From positions 7,460,655 to 7,524,654 of the forward strand of contig JAJEKV010000054.1 in the NCBI GenBank assembly GCA_021234155.1: a stretch of DNA of 64,000 bases, given 5' to 3'. Numbering within the stretch: position 1 is the first letter of the stretch; each line of letters starts with the position of its first letter. The position numbers and the translations under genes were made by a program. Under the pieces are notes generated by a model, which saw nothing but the letters and a program-made list of their open reading frames with translations, had not been told where the DNA came from and did no database searches. This document shows, piece by piece, positions 10,620 through 22,680 of the stretch. This DNA is from Isoetes taiwanensis (Eukaryota; Streptophyta; Lycopodiopsida; Isoetales; Isoetaceae).

Positions 10620-12293
10620 ATCTTCTAACCAGGTTGGATGAATTATCTAGGTTTTTCTATAGATCTTTGTTGTTTCCATATCTCTATTCATTGTAGTAAG
10701 TTGCTTGATCAGGTCTTGGCGGTTTCTCTATTATTTAAGTAGACTTCTTCTTGTTTGTAAAATTCATCTTTGAGCCTATACACTTTTAGTATTGCTTCTT
10801 GATCTATTTGTATGCGCTTTGGCTTTCAACCCATTTTAGGCAGGTTTATGTGGTTATTATTGTATTTACTTCTCGGTTGTAGGCGGGATATATTATGTCT
10901 CACGAATTATATCTATGATTCGTCTATTTGCATATCGATTATTGTTTTTCAGCTATTATGGCTCTAGCTTCTACTAACCTATAGTATGTTGCCAAATAAT
11001 AATGTAGTTCTTGTTTGCTTTAAACTCTCCAAAAGCTTATTGGTCTGTGGTGTTTATTCTCTTTTGAGGTTCATCTCTATGTTGATAGTCTTTCTATGAA
11101 TTTTGTAGATTCGGGGCCTAGGTTTATTTCTTTGAAATTTTAGCTAGCTCTACTCTTAGTATTTTATTCCTTATAGGTAGCGTGTTATTGTTCTTGGCTG
11201 GTTTTCTATGGTATTTACCCTTACTCCGGTGGTACTTTCTTTATTTTCCTCCTTTAGATCTTACGTATGCTATTTGTTCTAAAATTATTATCTTTGGATG
11301 CTTTGCTATAGAAAATATACATAGTCCCATGATGTTTCATGATTAGATTACTGGCGCTATTTGTATTCTCTTAGGTATATCGATGCAGTTTCTCTCTACT
11401 TTAGTTTAGGTCATGTATGTTTCTGTTACTATTCTCACTTTATGTTCTCATAAGCTTGACTTTATGATTATTACTTGAAATGGCTATAAACCTTTGATCT
11501 TGGGTATTTCTCTATGCTTAGTAAGTGCTTTTCGTAAGTGTTACTTGTGTAAAGTAATGAGCAGGTCACCTTTTGGTTTTATTTGTTTACATGTTTGGTA
11601 TAAATGGAACTTGCTAACATATTACCAGTCGGAGTTGGCCTTAACATCCTCTTATTACCTCTAAAACTCCGTCTATGCTATAGCATGATTGTTAGCCATA
11701 TGAGTTATAGGTTTAATTAGGAAAAGTTTCCTAAGGTTTTTACACCTTCTAGTTTGTTTATTAAGACATACATGGTGAAGGCGATGAGCCCAAGAAATCT
11801 AAGCTTACACTGCTGGCGCTTAGGTCTTTTGACTAAGGCTAATGTTCCTATGGTTTCTTTGCTGGGGGTGCTTGGTTTCTTGCTCCCTGTGTTTTTCACA
11901 TTATTCATAATCTTTGGCAAGACTCTTTTATCAAGGATTTTTCAAAATTATCTATGTAATGTTATTTTTGTCTTTGCATATGATATATTTGTGTATTATA
12001 CAAGGTCGATTACCTTCTTTCTACTCTTTTATCTGAGATGTTTCTCTTTGGTTAAAGCAATGATTAATACAGTTTTGTTGTATCTCTAGATTTCTCATGT
12101 ATATTATGATTTTTTGGGTTACAAGTTTTATTCCCCTTTGTAAATTTATTTGCTTTAAAGGTTTGTTGATGTATTTTGGATATTCAGGTAACGGAAATAC
12201 ACATTTTCATACTTAGGGCTGCCAATTGTACCTTGAAAAAGTCTTTAATAAAAGTCTTTTTAAAAGTAGAAAAGTCGTTTGTTGAGGTTGAAT
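10620..12293. other. T-rich stretch without recognised genes
   Basis: The plus strand is strongly T-rich and broken by stops. The longest open frames (11754-12089 plus, 11717-11920 minus) have low-complexity hydrophobic or basic composition and no motif I recognise. The strand bias could mark the A-rich antisense of a decayed retroelement, but no conserved motif supports that. Confidence 0.35.
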
Positions 12294-12325
12294 TTTTTTT
12301 TTTTTTTTCTTTTTTTTTTTTTTTT
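12294..12325. repeat. Poly-T tract
   Basis: A nearly pure T run of about 30 bases, interrupted once by C. It sits at the left edge of an AT-rich dispersed repeat. Confidence 0.9.
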
Positions 12326-12330
12326 GGTAA

Positions 12331-13112
12331 ATAAACATGTAACTTTGTATCTTGCAACATGTCTTTGGAATAAATTTGTATAAGTGAGCGATGTTTTATG
12401 TCGGTTTATTGAAAAATCTATTTCTTTTGAAGCGTTCTTTCTTTATTTTTGCAAGCGCATTTCAAGCGTTCCGCAATTTTTTTATTAGTGGATTTTTTTT
12501 GAAACACGTTATAAATTTGATACACATTTAAATACTTCAAATTGAAATGCATATCACAATTGTAATATGTTTCAAATTTGAAATGCATTACAATTTTTAG
12601 CGTGTTGCCAATTTATAAGCATTTCACTTGACCCATCAATTGTAGCATTGATATAACTTTGATTTGAGGCGCCACTTTAAAATTATAATATATTATTAAT
12701 TTAATGTAAAAATTTTTTTAAAAGCATTACAAAGATAGGGGTTTTGTTCTAGTGATAAGTTAATGGAACAATTAAATTTTCATGTCAATGATTTTGAAAT
12801 ATAAAATTTTTAGTTGGTGTACCCAAGTGGGGAAGGTAGTTTCTTGAAACAATTCTTAACTCCTTATACTAGCAAAGAGGATCGACATGAAGGCTTAGAC
12901 ATTTTTTTGTGAGATCTTATCTATGAACCCTAAATGGGTCTATTAAAATTTTGACATCCTAAACAAAATGAATAATTACTCCATAATCACACATTGGTTT
13001 TGGAGCTAGGTTTTTGACCTAGCGGTTATCGACATGTATTAATCAAAAATTGAGGAAAAATCATATATGCGGTGATCGATTGGAATATTAATCACATTGC
13101 AATTTTATCTAC
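12331..13112. repeat. Dispersed AT-rich repeat, family F1, copy A (longest)
   Basis: This matches 51908-52345, 59300-60090 and 61990-62338. Landmarks in order are TATCTTGCAACATGTC, GATGTTTTATGTC, AATCTATTTCTTTTGAA, a TTTCAAATTTGAAA palindrome, CACTTGACCCATCAATTGTA, AGTTAATGGAACAATTAAAT, GGATCGACATGAAGGCTTAG and ACACATTGGTTTTGGAG. No coding frame or terminal inverted repeat was found. It is probably a non-autonomous element. A LINE 3' poly-T abuts its right end. Confidence 0.8.
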
Positions 13113-14738
13113 CCCATTAATTTTTTTTTTTTTTTGAAGAGCGTGTTTTACTTCATATTATTCACTCAAAATATTACAAAAGTACTTCGAGTAAAAATAT
13201 CCACGAAGCATCAATCACTTTTAGATGATCACTCCATATTGGAATTTTAATACTATATCGGTCAATTGGAATGCGAAAGCAATTATACAACTTCTTATGA
13301 ATTTCTTGAAGCACAACCTGAGAAGAAATATGCTTATCATAAAGACCTTTCTTAGCCTTAACTTCCATACACTCCATATTAGCCAAGACTTTTGCCATGT
13401 GAAATGCAATCCTTTTAGAAGCAGTCCACGATTTGGATAAATACCCAAAAAGAAAGTTTGACTATCCAAAAGATACTCAAAAAAAGAATGTAGCGGGGAC
13501 CTAAGACTACTCGATTCTGCACACAAATATAAGCGGTGCTCTAATGTTTCAATGCACCGCTCACATTGGGCAAAGTGGGCTTACTCGGCTTAAAGCGATG
13601 AACCATCTTATTAACTCTCAAAGCGATGAATCACTGCAAAAGTAGAACATTTACCTTTGGAAGGATTATATTTAGACCAAACAAGGTTCCATATGGATTG
13701 TCATTGAGAAGGCAAAGTCGTAGTAAGTGCCATTTTGAGGAAGGTGATAAAGTACTTGAGGAGGTAAGCAATCTGTAGCATGAACTTACTAGCTTCTTGC
13801 CTTCTTTAATACCTTGAACAAAGTTCCAACATCTCTTATTACCCACCTTCTTAATTAGAGGAAGAGCACTTGCTACATAAGCCCATATATTGATATCTTT
13901 ATTCAACAACCCATATTTCTCCTGAAACCATGAGCAATGTCAATACCAAAATACCATTGTTCAATATCTACACATATATAATTATGTTTACGAAGATTCG
14001 ATTCTTATGTGCTCTTACATCTTATTGACACGTTGCAAACTTTTTCCTGGGTACAAAATACCGGCCCGGATATTTGAGTTGAGTTTTGAGTTTTTAGGAG
14101 AACTTACGGTGGCATAAGCATGTGCCCCACATGATCGCATTTCAATGCACGGGCGGTCGTGAAATTTTTGACATATTTTGGGTATGAGCGGATAGTAACG
14201 ATCGATTTGATCGCAAAGGATCGAGGCATCAATTGGAATGAGGCAAATCAATCACTTGTGTAATCTCATTGTGAGAATCGATGGAATTGCTTTCGATTCA
14301 AGAATACCTCGGCTTTTCCACAAATATGTAGGCGCTGAAGAACCATGGCGGTATGTTATTCAAATCCGACATCTGAAGGATAAAGGCGAGAAGCCCTATT
14401 GCGGTTCCCAAAAATAGAGTTTCGGTTCGGATCATGATTTTGCATATGCTCAACAAATCATTTCCACGATTCTTTGTTTGGAAAGGGGACTGTTCAAGGA
14501 TTGCAACATGTGTGCAATGTTCGAGGAAGAAAAACAACCCTGTCGGAGCTTATACTAAGGCCAAGGCCAATACTATCACTAGCAAAAGCTCAAAGTACTT
14601 CGACCCATCGGAAAAGGCCCGAAAAGTGCATAACCACCTGAGCAATGAATCAAGCTCTTCCTTCAGCCCCGGCCATAAATCAGGGATCGAATGAAAAGGA
14701 GAAAGGCGATAATCGGCAAAAAAAAATTGGAAAATGCT

Positions 14739-14975
14739 TCAATTGTGGGTTCGATTCCATAGCCAAAGCCAGGGGTAAAGATTGCGATTAGTGCGAGATT
14801 TCATAGCAAATGCATCCGGCCCGCGAAAGGCGTATTCTTTCATGAGAGCCGACTGCCGGGGATCGAAAGGGTCCCCTGGCTCTATTTCTCCTGCCCTAAA
14901 TCGAAGCTCGGCTATGGAGAACATGGTGCGCCCGTCTTGCGTTGGCGTTGGGTCGGTGTCGGCGGGCTTGGGCGG
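14739..14975 (-). CDS. Possible 5' exon of an unknown gene
   Basis: An ATG at 14924 in good context opens a frame beginning MFSIAELRFRAGEIEPGDPF and continuing DPRQSALMKEYAFRGPDAFA. The frame stays open upstream through a Pro/Thr-rich stretch encoded by the GC-rich island. The composition looks like real protein. Further minus-strand frames down to 14015 include a hydrophobic GTAIGLLAFILQM segment. No family was recognised and splice sites were not confirmed; it may be a captured or relict gene fragment. Confidence 0.25.
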   Translation of the reverse strand, partial: PPKPADTDPTPTQDGRTMFSIAELRFRAGEIEPGDPFDPRQSALMKEYAFRGPDAFAMKSRTNRNLYPWLWLWNRTHN

Positions 14976-15413
14976 TGGCGGCAGGTGGGTGCGATAAGCG
15001 GGGGAGGTGTTTTAGTTTAGGTTGGGCTATGGGGCCCAAATGCCATAACGGTCCAAGTAAAAGGGCCACCCCATGGAAGGGGGTGATGTATTAAGGCTTT
15101 ACCGTGGACGTCCTGGTGTATGAACTTGCAGCAGTAGGCCTGCTATACAAGAATCGATACTCATGGAAGCCGACCATGTACAGCGGCAACCACAGGACTA
15201 TTCGAACCCTTATAATATTTATTTGTTTTTGGATGGTCTCAGGTCTCAAAATTTATTTTTACATCCACTTTTGAGTCATATAACCATATTATTGTGCTTG
15301 AAAAATCCTTATAGGCATCGATCATTTATATAATAGCAGCGTATTACTAGATGGAGTCTTTGCTAGGTCATTTAGAAGCGATTTAAGACAACAGATAATA
15401 TACGGTTTGGGCC

Positions 15414-15854
15414 TTACAATTTAGGCATCCCAATTTTTACAGGCCATATTCCACAGTTGCATGACCATTTAATCAAAGCGTTAAAATTTGTATCAGCGCC
15501 ATCGTTTTGAATCATGACAAAGGTCGTTCCACGATTATAAAGCGGCATATGCATATAGTATATTTTTGAAGAAATCTCCGAATATAGATAGTCAGAATTG
15601 CAATTGAGCTCAAACCATAGAAGAAAACCTAAGTTTTTTTGGTTAAGTATTCCAAAGACCATGATTTCATGGTTCATCATGATACCCCACCAAAGATATA
15701 AACCATCGGATAGTCGGCGACCATTTTGAGCATGATGCGGTATCATGGACAACATTTTTATGCTCAACATTATTGCAGCTCTCACAAGCGTTTTGCCATA
15801 GATACAATCATGTTGCTTTTCATGTTGGTAATTAGTTGCTAGGGAAACCACCAA
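15414..15854 (-). CDS. 146-codon ORF, unknown
   Basis: One of the longer uninterrupted frames in this AT-rich area (starts MVVSLATNYQHEKQHDCIYG, ends PVKIGMPKL). The composition is mixed, with several Cys and His. It lies inside the 2.1-kb insertion within a LINE. No motif or homologous copy in the window was recognised, and it could be a chance frame. Confidence 0.2.
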   Translation of the reverse strand: MVVSLATNYQHEKQHDCIYGKTLVRAAIMLSIKMLSMIPHHAQNGRRLSDGLYLWWGIMMNHEIMVFGILNQKNLGFLLWFELNCNSDYLYSEISSKIYYMHMPLYNRGTTFVMIQNDGADTNFNALIKWSCNCGIWPVKIGMPKL

Positions 15855-16984
15855 AATATGATTGAAGGATAAATAAACAAATGTATGAATCTCATGTTCT
15901 TTACATTCCTTTTATAAATACTAAGATTTTCTTACATATTTACAAGAGTTGACCCCTTGTGGCCATATGACCCCTTATTTTTGCTTGATCCATATGCATA
16001 CTCTTAGGTTGGATACCCCATAATCTACTCTTGCAATGCTAGCACACATCACTAGGACCTCATATTATAGAAACATCAAGTCTCACATTTTAAGGACATC
16101 TTTTGCACTACCCAAAGTTACACAAATCTCCCTGCGGGTGAGTTGACAAAGAGAAATGTTAATGGCGGCCAAGGCCCCCGCGTATAAATTCTTTTAGAAA
16201 TAATACTGCCCTCCTCCACCTCGCTTGGGAATGCACATGCATAAATTCTGGCCCGGGTGTAGTTGTCCATGAGTATACAAAGGCAACCACAGAAAGGGGA
16301 AGATGCCTGGAGACAAGCTTCCCAATCAAATGTAATCATCTGCTGGACTACCTTCCAGGCCCGAAGCAAGCCTTTCAGTACTGGAGAGGCATGTGAATAA
16401 GCTTTCAATGGATATAACAATGCCCAAGGGGTTCAATTCTCACACCAGCTTATGAAAACCATACACTTCTTTCTTGATTGTTTAAAAGTAACTTCATACG
16501 GTGATGCACAATCATCTTTCAACAAAGCCCGAACAATAGCTTAGAAGCTAAGACCTTACCCTGTAAAGAAAGATCCAACATACCAAGTCCTCCTTGTTGT
16601 TTAAACAACATACATTTCTTCCACGCCACCTTCCACGATTGCCTCCTTGATCGATACACCATACAAAATCTCTTACAATCTTTTTATCTTTGCAAACTTA
16701 GAAGATTTGGAAGCCAATAGAAGCGAAACCAAATAAATATGTGTATTGTTCAATGTTGACTTAGCTACTTGAATTCTACTGCCAAAGGATAACTTTGAGC
16801 CTCTCCACCAAATCGGTTGCCTTTGTAAATGGGTAGAAGCATGAAGGGTGGGCAAAAAGTGCAGTATTTTACATTTACAAATTCAAAATGTAAAAATCCC
16901 TCCCCAGAAATTATTATTCTTGGAATGAATCATTAATATAGGGCAAATATTTTTGAACTCTCCTCCAGCTCTGTTCAACCTTCC

Positions 16985-17110
16985 TCCCTTTCGAACCTCC
17001 ATAGCCGTAAAGCTTGACATCCATATTCGAACCTCCATGGCCCGAAAGCTTGACATCCATATTCGAACCTCCATAGCCATAGCCAAGATCCATAGCCAAG
17101 ATCGGGGACC
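16985..17110. repeat. Short tandem repeat, 36-bp unit
   Basis: The phrase TTCGAACCTCCATAGCC followed by AAAGCTTGACATCCATA recurs about two and a half times (near 16990, 17027 and 17062), followed by a shorter CATAGCCAAGATC doublet. It sits at the upstream edge of the LINE remnant. Confidence 0.75.
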
Positions 17111-17299
17111 TCCATAGCCAAAAGCTTGCATTTCGAGGAGATTTGAAGCACGGGGAAGAGATCATGATGAAGCAGCTTGGAACAAAGACATCTCAAAGGA
17201 AATCTCCTGCAACAAAACTGTAAAGTCCATGCCAAGGTCTCCCACTAGAACGCTGCGCTTTGAAAACTCAAGAGTGGGTCTTCTTCGGATCGGGAGGTC

Positions 17300-20200
17300 T
17301 TGCCCTTGAGTTTGACAAGGTAAGCATCAGGGCCGACTTAGGAGCAACAATTTTGATAGCATGTTTCGGGGCTAGTGCAAATAGTCGCGGGATGTTTGGG
17401 GTTCAAAGCCCTGCTTGTTAGGGGGTTATCAAAGTCTGGGATTAAGCTGGTTGGATGGCGATTTTTTTACGTGTATGAGCACGTTTTTTGTAGGAGGGAC
17501 ATTGCAAATCATCACATTCCATTGTATTTTGCCGAGCATATGCACTTCATTACAAAGGAGTAAGCATTGATTGGGATGAGGTGAAAACAAGTGCAAGTCT
17601 TCATTCAAAAGGCTCTCAAAAGAATCGACTGACTGAGAATTAGCTTCTGATGCGTCTTCCAATGTTAAAGCTATTAAATGTATGCCTCGGGTAGAATTGG
17701 GGCAGCGGTTGGAAATGATGAAAAGGTGGACCGGAAACAAGAGCATTAGATTACGCCTCCATGCTTGATGAAAAGGACTTTAAAAAGAAAAAGGAAAACA
17801 ATGGAAATTGAACCATTGAAGCATGAGAGTGATAAGAGCTTCTTGACAAGACTTGTAATGAGTAAAGATGCAAAAAATATGAAGCGAGTTGGCATTATGG
17901 CGAGGTTTAAAAGCAAGCGGGAAGCCAAGCCGATGTGCAAATGGCTTTGGCATCCCATTTAGAGGAGGAGAAATCAAGTTATATTCTTGACTTAGATGCT
18001 CTAATGATTCCCATTGATTGTTTAAAGGCTGATTTGCAAGAATTAGAAGCTGCCATTGAAAAAATCAGCAAGGATTTGGAAGTTAATTCCAAGCGTGAGA
18101 ATAGAATAAAGGAGATGACTAAGCATTTGGAAAGATCGGACCGATAGGCTGCAGCCCGCTCCCATACTCGCATGCAAAGGCGGGCGCTTCATTCTCACAT
18201 ATAAGCAATACTTGCGGCATTTGCAATGATTGCCTTGACTCGACCATGGTAATATCTCAATTTGTGGTCATACATATTGTCTATTTTGTCTTGTATTCAG
18301 GGTTTCAGCGGCGAATACATGTGTACATGATTGTTCATGGTCCAGGGGACCTGCGACAACTGCTTAGGAATCCCTTAGAAGGTACATCTATTTCTATTTT
18401 GATTACATAATTAGTTTGAGTGTACTTAGATGTAGTTAGTTTCCATCATGTACATAAGCTGTATTAACTTTGATTTGGCGTGGTTTTGTCTTTCTTGTAA
18501 AGAAGAAATGTATTTTACGTACTTTACATTTACATGTGCCATGAAGTGCTTTTACGGAATTCCTTTCGGGGTATATTAATAGGGTGTATTGCATTTGTAC
18601 TTTGCATTTACATGTGATCGAAATGCATATGAATTTGGTATTTGACTTTCCTTTACATTCAATCTTTGAATGATGTATTTGATAGGGTGTATTGATAAAA
18701 TATTTTGTTGAAATGCATTTGAATTTAGTATTTGGTTTTCCTTTACATTGTGATAGCTATGTACACTAATGTACTTCTATTTTGTCGTTTACATTATCGT
18801 TGAGAAAGTTTGCTTGTAGTAAAACCTACTTGCATGTAATTAACATTTGTTCTGTTTTGATTTGCATCGATTGTTTTCTTGATTTTGCTTCTATCTACTC
18901 TACATCTCCCTTGATTACGAATCAAGTGTTTACATTTCTTATTGACACCCAATTGTGTCAATGCGGACATGGGTAGTATCAAGAAAGGAAGAAGTAAAAG
19001 CTGCGGGGTAAACTAAACAATTCATGTTTCGTGCACTATGCTTAAGTTGAGATATAGCAAAATTTCATGTTGTAGGTGAAAAGAAGAATGTTATTGGGAA
19101 GGGGTTGCATTTACCATTCTCGGACATCCCAATTCTTGAACTGGCACAAAGATCTGCCGCCGCTATCGATGTTGGAAGTCCATCCACATCTACATCACCT
19201 TTGAGAATTGCAACAACTCATAAGCAATCGGTCGGGATTTGGAGGCAGAGGGGTATGTGGAAGGTAGGGTGATTACATTCGATTACATTAAGATTGCATC
19301 TGTTGTAGTTAGAGTTCACTAATGTTCAATATTTTCAGCAGAGGTTGTTTTCAAAAAGAGATCCCCACAGTTTGAGCCAGAAGCCGCTATTATTGGAGCA
19401 ACTAATGAAAGCCAGAAAGTAATTCTCTCTCCTTTTCCGGGGTTTCTATTTTTTTTGTATTTTGAAACTTACGTTGGCGTGTTTACGGATAAAATTCAAG
19501 AAGATGTTGGTGGCGACATTGGCGATCTGAAAGCTGGCATTTGAAGTTCAAGTTGAGGAAAAGGCTTGTTCTTTGGCAGTGCGTGTTCCTTTTTTGTCTT
19601 GCTTTCAAAACATTAGAATGAAGCACTTTCTTGTCTTGAGACTTGCGGCGATTCAAAGGAGCTAGATGATGTTGAAGAAGCCTTGGAGATTGCAGCCAAG
19701 GCAACGACTAAATTTATGGTCAAAGCTGATGCCAAAAGCATTTGGAAAAAAGAGTGCAAACCGGGCGGGGACATCCGCTGCAAAGCGGTAATTGCTAGCT
19801 TACATTGACTTATACTTCGGTAGCTTATTATATTTTTACTCGTTTTTGCGAGGTCTAAACCAGCGGAAAGCGAGATTGGAAGGTATCAATTTATGCTTTA
19901 TTATCATGGATCAATTGTTAATATGACACTAATCTTGGATCGACAAATGAAAATGATGACAAGGATAAACTTATGGAATTCACGCCATTCACGCCATTCA
20001 AGAAGCGTCCGCCGGCTGAAATGAAAGTGGTTGCATCGACATAGCAATTTTATGTGCAACTAACTCTAAAATGAGTAGCAGCTTAGTGGATCTTTATGGC
20101 GGTAATAACTGGTTTGTAACCGAGGCTGTATTTGTTGCTATTCCTTGTCTCTAATGTTAATCTTAATCTAATCCAGTGCTTGTATGAGACATTGCCTTTC

Positions 20201-20961
20201 AGTGGAAGAGCAAAATCTTTTTTATCCCGCTTACAACTATATAAGGTTTAGAAGTTACAAAGTGACAAAAGAAAGGGTGAATCAATTTGAAGGATCGAAT
20301 GTCATTGAAATAGTGAAATCGGGGATGAAGGGATTGTGGTAGCTAAATGCCATCATATCCTTGCACCTATCCTTGAGAATGACCATTTTGTCTTTTTTGT
20401 TTTTCATTTCGCACCATCCGATTCAAGATCCTACGCACCTGGGAATTCACGTCTTGAATCCTCTTACAGGTTATCGCGACGAGCGAGAAAGCAATCAAAG
20501 GGGTATGTAATACTTTAAGTTGTTGATTTGCTTTTCTTCGCTAATTCGATCTGCTAAATTTCGTGATATATAGGCTGCAATGTTAACTACATCGATTTCG
20601 GTCAAGTATCTAGAGGCCGTCGATTTCATGAAGAGAAATAATGTTAATCGGATTGACATGGAAGTAGAGGTGCCACAACAGCCGATTTAACATCATGTGG
20701 GTTGTATGTGATGGGATTTATGCACAAATATGTTGAAGCTCTTGTCTGGTAGAGATATGGAAGTAAGTTGTATGCCTTCCTTGTATGTCTTGCATCTCAT
20801 GTTCCTTTAAATATTTTTAACCTTATTTAGATGTCACAGATTACATCTAAATGGTTCTCTCATGAATCACATACATCCACGGCGACAATTTCTAATAGAT
20901 GCTTTGGTCATGCATTGTGATGCCAATCCGAAGAAACGTATCGAGCCGGTGATCCTCGATT
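17300..20961 (+). pseudogene. Ulp1-like (C48) protease gene of a transposon, intron-bearing
   Basis: Exon-like coding blocks separated by GT...AG introns run along the plus strand. They include a coiled-coil segment near 18020-18140 (ADLQELEAAIEKISKDLEVN); KGLHLPFSDIPILELAQRSA near 19100; DDVEEALEIAAKATTKFMVK near 19670; ATNSKMSSSLVDLYGG near 20060; HHILAPILENDHFVFFVFHF at about 20345-20405; and VPQQPDLTSCGLYVMGF near 20670-20720. ENDHF and the Gln...Cys pair (TSCGLYV) fit the His and Gln/Cys of a C48 SUMO-protease-like fold. Such proteases are common passengers of plant DNA transposons. The gene ends at about 20961, immediately before transposon copy 2, and is convergent with the transposase. 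Several frame breaks are present. Confidence 0.6.
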
Positions 20962-21234
20962 TACGAAGGTGATCATGAGTCTCACAGTATCGATTTTGCA
21001 AGATGAACTATATAACGGGGCTTATATATATCTTTTTTGTTCACACTTGTGTTCACATTTCCTATCATAAGGAATGTGTAAATGACACTATCTTTGAATA
21101 GTATACTACTAATAGTATACTTTATGACTATATAATTTTTTTTTTTTTTTTTTGAAGAAAAAAGATTTACGATTTAAAGAAGCCTTGTACCCTTTTTGGT
21201 CAATCAAAGCAGTTACTTGATTGTTTTGGTGATA

Positions 21235-21790
21235 TATTTTGTGACCTTGTACCACACCCACCCACAACACCACACCACCACACCCCACCACACTCCACCA
21301 CACCACATCATTCCACCACGGACCACCACTACACACCACCACCATGCCACCCCCCCCCCACCACCCCCCCACCACCACCACACACCACACCACCACCCCC
21401 ACCACCACTCCACCACGCTCCACTCCACCATTTGGTGTATGGTGAATGGTGTGGTGTGTGTGTGGGAATGTGGTGAATGGTGTGGTGTGTGGTGGGATGC
21501 TGGATTACAGTGAATATGATGGTTGGTGTATGGTGTGTGGTGAATGGTAATGGTGTGTGGTGGTGTGTGGTGGGGGTGTGTGGTGAATGGTGTGGTGTGT
21601 GGTGGGATGTGCTGGTTACGGGTGAATATGATAGTTGGTGTATGGTCTATGGTGTATGGTGTGTGGTGAATGGTGTGGTGTGTGGTGGAGTGTGTGGTGA
21701 ATGGTGTGGTGTGTGGTGGGATGTGCTCGTTCTGGTGAATATGATAGTGTGGGGCATGGTATGGTACATGGATTGGTGTGGTATACACAC
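21235..21790. repeat. C/A-rich then G/T-rich minisatellite (copy 2)
   Basis: Same structure as 262-800: about 190 bp of CCACC/CACACC-type sequence, then about 360 bp of GGTGTATGG/GGTGAATGG/GGTGGGATGTGCTGG modules, with the strand switch at about 21430. The internal module number differs from copy 1, consistent with repeat instability. Runs of GGTGG and GGGG on one strand could also form G-quadruplexes. Confidence 0.75.
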
Positions 21791-21799
21791 CCTAACAGT

Positions 21800-22680
21800 T
21801 TAGTGTAGATGGTATTGTTCAAGAGGTTTCTGGCAGTGATGACTTTATCATCCTCTAGCTGCTTCTAGACTAAAGAAATGGTGGCGATTGTTTCCTATTT
21901 TTCCAACATTTTTATAGAAATGAATTTAGTAGAATTGGATGTCTTACCATAAAATTGAGGTTTTTACTGTAAAATATCCATTAATTTGGCGAATTTACTA
22001 TAATTGAGATGAAATATTATCAAATTTTGGCGAATTTATGAAGTTCTTTAGCATACGCATCCTAGTAAACCATCGAATCAAGATTTTAAAAAATGGTAAA
22101 ATATAGCAACTTTACGAAGTTTCACACCTTAAAGTTATCACTGGTTTCTGGACCAACATCCAGAAATTTTTGGCAGATGCTTCAGATGCTTCAAGATGCA
22201 TTTAAAGAAAAATACTCTGAACATATTTTCCTATTGGCTGCTGGTTACCATAAATCTGGTTTTACTAGTGTGCAGAAATTTGGCTTTAATGTTTGTTTTG
22301 GTATACTATTTCAGTAATTGTACTTTGCATTTTATAATTAATGACAAAAACTGTCATTAACTTGAGTTGCACCAAAAACTTGAGTTGCAAACTAAGTACC
22401 AAACATGTTTCTTATATCTATACAGAAAAGGATAGAAATAGTTCAGTTAACTTAAAGAACAGTGGAAACTCAGAGAACAGTTAAAGCAAAAAAAATAGTC
22501 TAGCAATTTGTAGAAGCGGAGTTCTGTCATTAATGAAAAAGCTTTACAAAAAATGGAGTCACAAGGACTATTGCAAAACAAGTTCTGCATTTAATTAAAA
22601 AGCTTTACAAAGAATAGTCACAACAAGGACTATTACCAAAAAAATTGAAACCAGGGATTACAAAAAACAAGGCTTGATCT
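21800..22680. other. AT-rich spacer of transposon copy 2, no gene seen
   Basis: Aligns to 800-1650 of copy 1. No coding frame is supported. A short direct repeat around ACAAGGACTATT is kept at 22560 and 22620. Confidence 0.5.

Larger units (their letters stand above)
13985..16110. other. Insertion inside the LINE, nature unresolved
   Basis: Coherent LINE protein sequence stops near 13980 and resumes near 16118, so roughly 2.1 kb has been inserted; exact ends and target duplication were not found. The insert contains a GC- and CpG-rich island (14820-15110) quite unlike its AT-rich surroundings, and the two minus-strand ORFs listed separately. No inverted repeats were recognised. It could be a transposon with captured host DNA. 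Confidence 0.4.
13117..16985 (-). mobile_element. LINE 3' half, split by a 2.1-kb insertion
   Basis: Minus strand, in order from the right: SKLSFGSRIQVAKSTLNN and SSKFAKIKRL (16673-16855, RT thumb), a GGLGMLDLSLQGKVLASKLL segment near 16590, then FCGCLCILMDNYTRARIYAC with RGPWPPLTFL (16118-16420). After the insertion come IDIEQWYFGIDIAH near 13960, INIWAYVASALPLIKKVGNK and CWNFVQGIKEGKKLVSS (13631-13909), a Cys/His zf-RVT block near 13550 (C..C....E.LEH...C), and a 3' end marked by poly-T at 13121-13135. The 5' part, including the RT catalytic core, is missing. Frame breaks are numerous. Confidence 0.7.

Noticed and set aside
10620-12293. A decayed LTR retrotransposon in reverse orientation
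   Set aside because: The strand bias would fit, but no conserved domain or paired terminal repeats could be recognised.
14740-14762. tRNA-like GGGTTCGATTCC
   Set aside because: It resembles a T-arm, but there is no matching acceptor, D-arm or anticodon arm around it.
21109-21822. 191-codon and other frames in the second minisatellite
   Set aside because: Same composition artefact as in copy 1; the frame content is just the repeat modules.
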